A DNA stretch of 64,000 nt, from positions 558,001 through 622,000 of the forward strand of contig NZ_QKNS01000001.1 in NCBI RefSeq assembly GCF_003231285.1. Direction: 5' to 3'. The stretch is from Hymenobacter sediminis. GTDB lineage: Bacteria > Bacteroidota > Bacteroidia > Cytophagales > Hymenobacteraceae. The position numbers and the translations under genes are program-made. Of this stretch, positions 60,028 to 64,000 are shown one piece after another; the first letter of the stretch is position 1; each line of letters begins with the position of its first letter. The notes beneath the pieces were generated by a model, which searched no databases, was not told the origin of the DNA, and worked only from the letters and a program-made list of their open reading frames with translations.

Positions 60028-62907
60028 GTGATATTCTCTTTTCGTACGCTGCTGCCAGCCGTGGCCCTGGCAGCCTGGTCCGGCGGGGCCGCTCTGGCCC
60101 AAACTCTCCCCATACTCGACCAGGTGCCGGCTTCCGTGCGGTGGTTTGAGGTGCGCACGCCCCACTTCCGGGTACTGTACCCCGAAGGATTTGCCGACCG
60201 GGCCCGCCGGACGGCCCACCGATTAGAACAAGTGCATGAGCCGGCTGGCGCCTCCTTAGGACTGGCGGCCCGGCCCGTAACCGTAGTGCTGCAAACCCGC
60301 ACCACCGTGGGTAACGGCTTCGTGACGCTGCTGCCGCGCCGCTCCGAGTTCTACACTACCTTTCCCCAAGACCCTTTCCTGGCGGGTACACTGGATTGGC
60401 TGGATGAACTGACCGTGCACGAATACCGCCACGTAGTGCAGTACGACAAGGCCCACCAGGGCCTGGGGCAGCTGGGTTATATCCTGGGCGGCTACGGCGG
60501 TCTGGGCCTGACGACCCTGGGCGTACCTGACTGGTTTGCGGAAGGCGACGCCGTGGGTACCGAAACCGCCCTGACCCGCAGCGGGCGGGGGCGTATTCCC
60601 AATTTCGATGCTCCGTTGCGTGCCAACCTGCTGGCCGGCCGCCGCTACTCCTACGCCAAGGCCGTGGCCGGCTCCTTCCGCGACAACGTGCCCAACCATT
60701 ATGTGCTGGGCTACTTCCTGACTACCCGCCTGAAGCGCACGGCCGGAGCCACTACCTGGGGCGAGGTGCTGAACCGCTACTACCATTTCCCGGTGTACCC
60801 GCTGTCGTTTTCCGATAAGCTGCGCCGCACCACCGGCCTGCGTACCGACGACCTCTACGCCCGCACCATGCAGGAGCTGGACAGCACCTGGCGCGCCCAG
60901 CAAGCCGGCCGCGAGTTGACGCCCGCCACCGAGCTGCCCGTAGCGGCTACTGAAAAGGTATTCACGGAGTATCAGTACCCCCAGTATGTTGATAACAACA
61001 CTGTGTTGGCCCTGAAAAGCGGCCTGGGGCATACGCCGCAGTTGGTAGAGCTAAGCCGTGGCGGCCGGGAGCGGCGCCGGTGGGTGCTGGGCCTGCACCA
61101 CAATGCCGAGCAGCTGTCGGTGGGCGGCGGGAAAGCGGCTTGGCTGGAGTTTCGCTACGGCCCCCGGTGGCAGCAGCAGGTGTACTCCGAGCTGCGCGTG
61201 CTCAACCTGACTACCGGTGAGGTAAGCCGCCCCGACCGCCGTACCCGCTACACGGCCGCTGTGCTGGCCCCGGATGGGCAGCGCCTATTAGCCGTCAGCA
61301 CCGATTCGGCTTACCAGCACCGCCTGCACCTGCTCGATACCGGCACCGGGGCCGTACTGCGTACCTTCGATAACCCCCGCAACCTGCCCTACCTGCACCC
61401 GCGCTTCAGTGCCGATGGGCGCACCGCTGCCATCGTGCGCCTGGAGCCGGCCGGTAAAAGTTTGGAGCTGCTGACGCTGGAAACCGACCAGAGCCGCACG
61501 CTGCTGCCCGCCGCCAACGACAACATTTCGCACCCCCAGCCCTGGCAGGACTACGTGCTATTCAACTCCCCACGTTCCGGGCAGGATGAGGTATATGCCG
61601 TGCACACACAAACCGGCGAGGTCCGGCAAATAACCGCGCGTCTGGTGGGGGCCTACCACGCCGCTGTTTCGCCGGATGGGCAGCGTCTGGCCTTTCATGA
61701 GGTGCGGGCCCAAGGCAGCCGCGTGCTGGAAATGGCCCTGCAGCCGGAGCAGTGGCGCCCGGTTTCGTCGCCTACCGCCGGCACCCCCGCCAACCGCTAC
61801 GCCGACGAGTTGACTGCTGGGGAGCCTGGCACCCGCACCGTGGGCCCGGTACTGCCCCACGACTCCGTAGCAGGTGCGCCGCTGGTAGCTCGCCGCTACC
61901 GCCGCCTACCCCATGCCTTTAATGCGTACGGCTGGGGCTTGGTGCAAAGCCCTTCGGGAACGGGCCTGAACCTGGGCCTGCGGGCGCAGGATGTGTTGAG
62001 CACAACCCAGCTGATGGTGGGGACGGGCTACGATGGGGTGGAGCGCACGGGCCGCGTGTTTGCCGATGTCAGCTACCAGGGGCTTTGGCCCGTGCTGGAT
62101 GTAAGCGTGGAGCACGGTGCCCGCCGGGTGGCCGGCGTTCTGGCGGCCGGCGGCGTTGACTACGACCGGTGGCAGTATAACCGCTTGAGCGTGGGTAGCC
62201 GTCTGCCCCTCACGCTCACTACCTCCCGCATGCTCACTTCCCTAACGGTAGGAGCCTACTATCAGCTGGAACAAACCCAAGGCTACGACTTGGTTGCTCA
62301 ACCCAGCCGTACGGAGGTAGGCCGCCGGCCTCTGCACGCCTTGGTTGGTAGCGTAGCCTTTGCCCGCACCCTGCGCCAGAGCTACCGCGACGTAGGGCCC
62401 CGCTGGGGGCAAAGCCTGAGCCTGGTGTGGCGGGGTACCCCCTTCGGCACGGGGCTGTCGGCTGGGCAGCGGGCGGCGCAGGGCAGCCTGTTTCTGCCGG
62501 GCCTGGGCTGGCACCATGCCATCCGACTGCGGGCGGGCTACCAATGGCAGCAGCAGCGCGAGTACCGGTTCGGCTCGGCCATCTTCTACCCTCGCTCTTT
62601 GCCCTACCTAAGCTACAATCAGCTAACCACCCTGAGCGCCGAGTACCGCCTGCCCCTGGCCGATATGCACTGGGACATCGGCCGGGTGCTGTACGTGCAG
62701 CGGCTAAAGGGCGCGGCTTTCGTGGATGGCGTTTGGGGAAAATCGGGCAGATCGGCTGGCAGCTACTATGCCATGGGCTTCGATTTGTCGGCGGTGTTTA
62801 ACCCATTGCGGCTCCGGACGCCCTTGGAAGCAGGGGTGCGCACCGTGTACAATTCCGCCTACGGGCGCTGGGAGCTGCAGCCGCTAGTACTCAACATCGG
62901 CTTTTAG
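60028..62907 (+). CDS. Exported gluzincin-type peptidase fused to beta-propeller and outer-membrane barrel
   Basis: The protein has 959 residues. The start is GTG at 60028, directly before a signal peptide (LLPAVALAAWSGGAALAQ). The N-terminal ~300 residues are a peptidase MA-like domain with zinc motif HEYRH (131-135) and a third ligand Glu172 in WFAEGDAV. A TolB/PD40-like propeller follows (about 320-620, with VLAPDGQRLLAVSTD, RFSADGRTAAIV and AVSPDGQRLAFHE). The C-terminal ~300 residues alternate amphipathic strands and end LQPLVLNIGF, suggesting an outer-membrane barrel with a C-terminal Phe. The fusion should place a peptidase and a propeller at the outer membrane. It is monocistronic. 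Confidence 0.82.
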   Translation: MIFSFRTLLPAVALAAWSGGAALAQTLPILDQVPASVRWFEVRTPHFRVLYPEGFADRARRTAHRLEQVHEPAGASLGLAARPVTVVLQTRTTVGNGFVTLLPRRSEFYTTFPQDPFLAGTLDWLDELTVHEYRHVVQYDKAHQGLGQLGYILGGYGGLGLTTLGVPDWFAEGDAVGTETALTRSGRGRIPNFDAPLRANLLAGRRYSYAKAVAGSFRDNVPNHYVLGYFLTTRLKRTAGATTWGEVLNRYYHFPVYPLSFSDKLRRTTGLRTDDLYARTMQELDSTWRAQQAGRELTPATELPVAATEKVFTEYQYPQYVDNNTVLALKSGLGHTPQLVELSRGGRERRRWVLGLHHNAEQLSVGGGKAAWLEFRYGPRWQQQVYSELRVLNLTTGEVSRPDRRTRYTAAVLAPDGQRLLAVSTDSAYQHRLHLLDTGTGAVLRTFDNPRNLPYLHPRFSADGRTAAIVRLEPAGKSLELLTLETDQSRTLLPAANDNISHPQPWQDYVLFNSPRSGQDEVYAVHTQTGEVRQITARLVGAYHAAVSPDGQRLAFHEVRAQGSRVLEMALQPEQWRPVSSPTAGTPANRYADELTAGEPGTRTVGPVLPHDSVAGAPLVARRYRRLPHAFNAYGWGLVQSPSGTGLNLGLRAQDVLSTTQLMVGTGYDGVERTGRVFADVSYQGLWPVLDVSVEHGARRVAGVLAAGGVDYDRWQYNRLSVGSRLPLTLTTSRMLTSLTVGAYYQLEQTQGYDLVAQPSRTEVGRRPLHALVGSVAFARTLRQSYRDVGPRWGQSLSLVWRGTPFGTGLSAGQRAAQGSLFLPGLGWHHAIRLRAGYQWQQQREYRFGSAIFYPRSLPYLSYNQLTTLSAEYRLPLADMHWDIGRVLYVQRLKGAAFVDGVWGKSGRSAGSYYAMGFDLSAVFNPLRLRTPLEAGVRTVYNSAYGRWELQPLVLNIGF

Positions 62908-62922
62908 GCCTACCCCCGGTTT

Positions 62923-62968
62923 AGACAAGAAAGCCCGGTTCTGCTGTCAGAACCGGGCTTTCTTGTCT
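62923..62968. terminator. Perfect 21-bp bidirectional terminator
   Basis: The arms 62923-62943 and 62948-62968 are exact complements around CTGT. It is 16 bp after the peptidase/barrel stop and 27 bp before the convergent META gene stop. Confidence 0.9.
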
Positions 62969-62995
62969 TGAAGTATGAAGTCGTATAACCTTGTC

Positions 62996-63433
62996 TTACT
63001 TAGCGGCTTTAAACACCAGCAGCGGCTGCGCGTGCTCCGTGTCGTAGAGGGCCAGCTGGCGGTTGCTGATGCTGTAGCGCGTTACCTGGGGTAGCAGTTG
63101 CAGGTAGCGGGTTTCAAGATCCTGATTAGAGCAGGTGGCATACGTAGCATGCTGGTTGCTAAAGCGAAGCCCGGCGGAGGCCGCCGCCAGTTGGTACTGG
63201 CCTCCGTACTGGTTGCAGAAAGCCCGGCCGCTGTTCGAACTCCCTACCGAGCTCAATATCAAATCGGTGCTAGTGCTGCCAGTTTGCTCACCCGCGGCCT
63301 TCCCTTCTATTTCGGCCAGCACCCAGCGCTGATCCAGCAAATACAGCGGCGCGGGTACGGGCTCCGTGTCTTTAGCGCAGCTAGTAAGCAGGGCCGTGCC
63401 TGCAATGAAAACAAGGGGTAGAAAACGCCGCAT
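62996..63433 (-). CDS. META domain lipoprotein (HslJ-like)
   Basis: The protein has 145 residues from the ATG at 63433. The frame continues upstream to 63544 through a segment that overlaps the divergent hydrolase start. The lipobox LTSC ends near residue 19. The mature part carries the META pattern: RWVLAEIEGK at the first strand, then NSGRAFCNQYGGQY, LRFSNQHATYATC and QLALYDTEH. HslJ-type proteins are small periplasmic or outer-membrane lipoproteins linked to stress and drug tolerance. The molecular role is unknown. It is convergent with the large peptidase gene and shares its hairpin. Confidence 0.82.
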   Translation of the reverse strand: MRRFLPLVFIAGTALLTSCAKDTEPVPAPLYLLDQRWVLAEIEGKAAGEQTGSTSTDLILSSVGSSNSGRAFCNQYGGQYQLAAASAGLRFSNQHATYATCSNQDLETRYLQLLPQVTRYSISNRQLALYDTEHAQPLLVFKAAK

Positions 63434-63506
63434 GGATTGAGCCGGAAGGATGAGGTAGGACGGAGAAAGGAGCAAGATAGCCAGTAAATGGTTGCATACT
63501 TGCATC

Positions 63507-64000
63507 ATGCCCGCGCCCGCTCTGCTTTCTGCCACTGATTTCACCCTGCCCTTCCTCGACCATTACCTGCGCGTACGCACCCTCCGCCACGTTAGTCCGG
63601 CGGCCGAGCAGCGGCCCTGGCTGGTATTCCTGCACGATTCGCTGGGTAGCATCCGTCTCTGGCGCGACTTACCCGAGCAGCTGGCCACCGCCCTGCAATG
63701 CCACGCCCTGATTTACGACCGGCGCGGCTACGGTGAGTCGGCACCGTTTGGTCCCGAGCTCCGTACGCCTGCCTACCTCGAACAGGAAGCTCAAACCGTG
63801 CCCGCTGTGCTATCAGCCTGCGGAGTTGCGCAAGCCGTGCTGTTTGGGCATTCTGATGGGGGTACGCTGGCCTTGCTGGTAGCGGCCGCCGAGCCGGGCC
63901 TGGTAGCCGCGGCCGTAACCATTGGCGCCCATGTGTTTGTGGAGGCAGAAACCCTGCGCGGCATTGAGCAGGCCCGCCAGCAATATGCCACCACCGATTT
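63507..64000 (+). CDS. Alpha/beta hydrolase (C-terminus off window)
   Basis: I translated this frame from the ATG at 63507. It stays open to the right edge (164 codons). An N-terminal strand LVFLHDSLGS carries the oxyanion-hole region. ALIYDRRGYGES matches the family loop, and the nucleophile elbow is GHSDGG with Ser at about 116. The Asp and His of the triad would lie beyond the window. No signal peptide is seen. The substrate is unknown; small esters, lactones or haloalkanes are possible. It is divergent from the META lipoprotein with about 73 bp between starts. Confidence 0.85.
   Translation, partial: MPAPALLSATDFTLPFLDHYLRVRTLRHVSPAAEQRPWLVFLHDSLGSIRLWRDLPEQLATALQCHALIYDRRGYGESAPFGPELRTPAYLEQEAQTVPAVLSACGVAQAVLFGHSDGGTLALLVAAAEPGLVAAAVTIGAHVFVEAETLRGIEQARQQYATTD

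Noticed and set aside
1..64000. CRISPR arrays, insertion sequences or prophage genes
   Set aside because: No regular direct repeats with spacers, no transposase or integrase motif and no phage structural gene were seen.

Overview
The window reads as a chromosomal segment of a GC-rich (my impression is 55-60 %) member of the Bacteroidota, most likely Hymenobacter or a close relative in the Hymenobacteraceae. The reasons are: four secreted proteins ending in a type IX secretion (T9SS) sorting tail; promoter boxes of the Bacteroidota form TAnnTTTG; no convincing Shine-Dalgarno sequences; and families typical of the phylum (DUF4468, DUF2652, DUF4240, DUF6268-like barrels, HD-PycTM). I see no insertion sequence, prophage, CRISPR array, rRNA or origin. 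One tRNA gene (tRNA-Arg, anticodon CCT) is present. Both window ends cut through a gene: a flavoprotein on the left and an alpha/beta hydrolase on the right.

Layout. 1-6.1 kb (minus): a sigma-54-dependent response regulator, a five-PAS hybrid histidine kinase with receiver and Hpt domains, and a flavin oxidoreductase, closely spaced as one operon. 6.4-11.8 kb: a T9SS-exported repeat protein, a lipoprotein nuclease, a DUF4468 protein, an AT-rich non-coding island with several promoter boxes and two promoter-to-terminator units without a convincing gene, and a 115-residue orphan. 12.1-25.1 kb (plus): a nucleotide biosynthesis block with pyrD-like, pyrF, pyrE, purL, purQ, purC, an NTF2-like gene, purD, purN, purF and purM. 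It supplies six of the steps from PRPP to SAICAR (PurF, D, N, L/Q, M, C; PurE/K is absent) and the last steps of UMP synthesis. 25.2-32 kb: a metal-binding HMA protein, DUF4240, pncB, a STAS-like protein, a NarL-type regulator, tRNA-Arg, a cyclase-like DUF2652 protein and a convergent HD-PycTM membrane protein. 32-43.6 kb: a large phosphoesterase/barrel fusion, another outer-membrane barrel, DUF3850, ppk1 with sixA, and a T9SS protein. 43.8-64 kb: an M43 metalloprotease, hflX, a SirB-cytochrome c fusion, glycosyltransferase and rfbC, murF, an FG-GAP T9SS protein, an omega-amidase with a methionine aminotransferase, a six-PAS histidine kinase, a STAS/SpoIIAA-like protein, a peptidase/propeller/barrel fusion, a META lipoprotein and the edge hydrolase.

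The most interesting points are: the HD-PycTM protein (relative of Pycsar phage-defence effectors) facing a degenerate class III cyclase homolog; a phosphoesterase/barrel fusion whose middle part carries a kinase-like DRH motif; a dihydroorotate dehydrogenase homolog that has lost the catalytic NxSCPN motif; a short promoter-leader-terminator unit at 11178-11363; an inverted dispersed repeat between pyrF and pyrE; and strong enrichment of the word GGGGTAG. Terminators here are unusually long, nearly perfect hairpins, usually placed between convergent genes. All family calls rest on reading motifs by eye; no database search was run.
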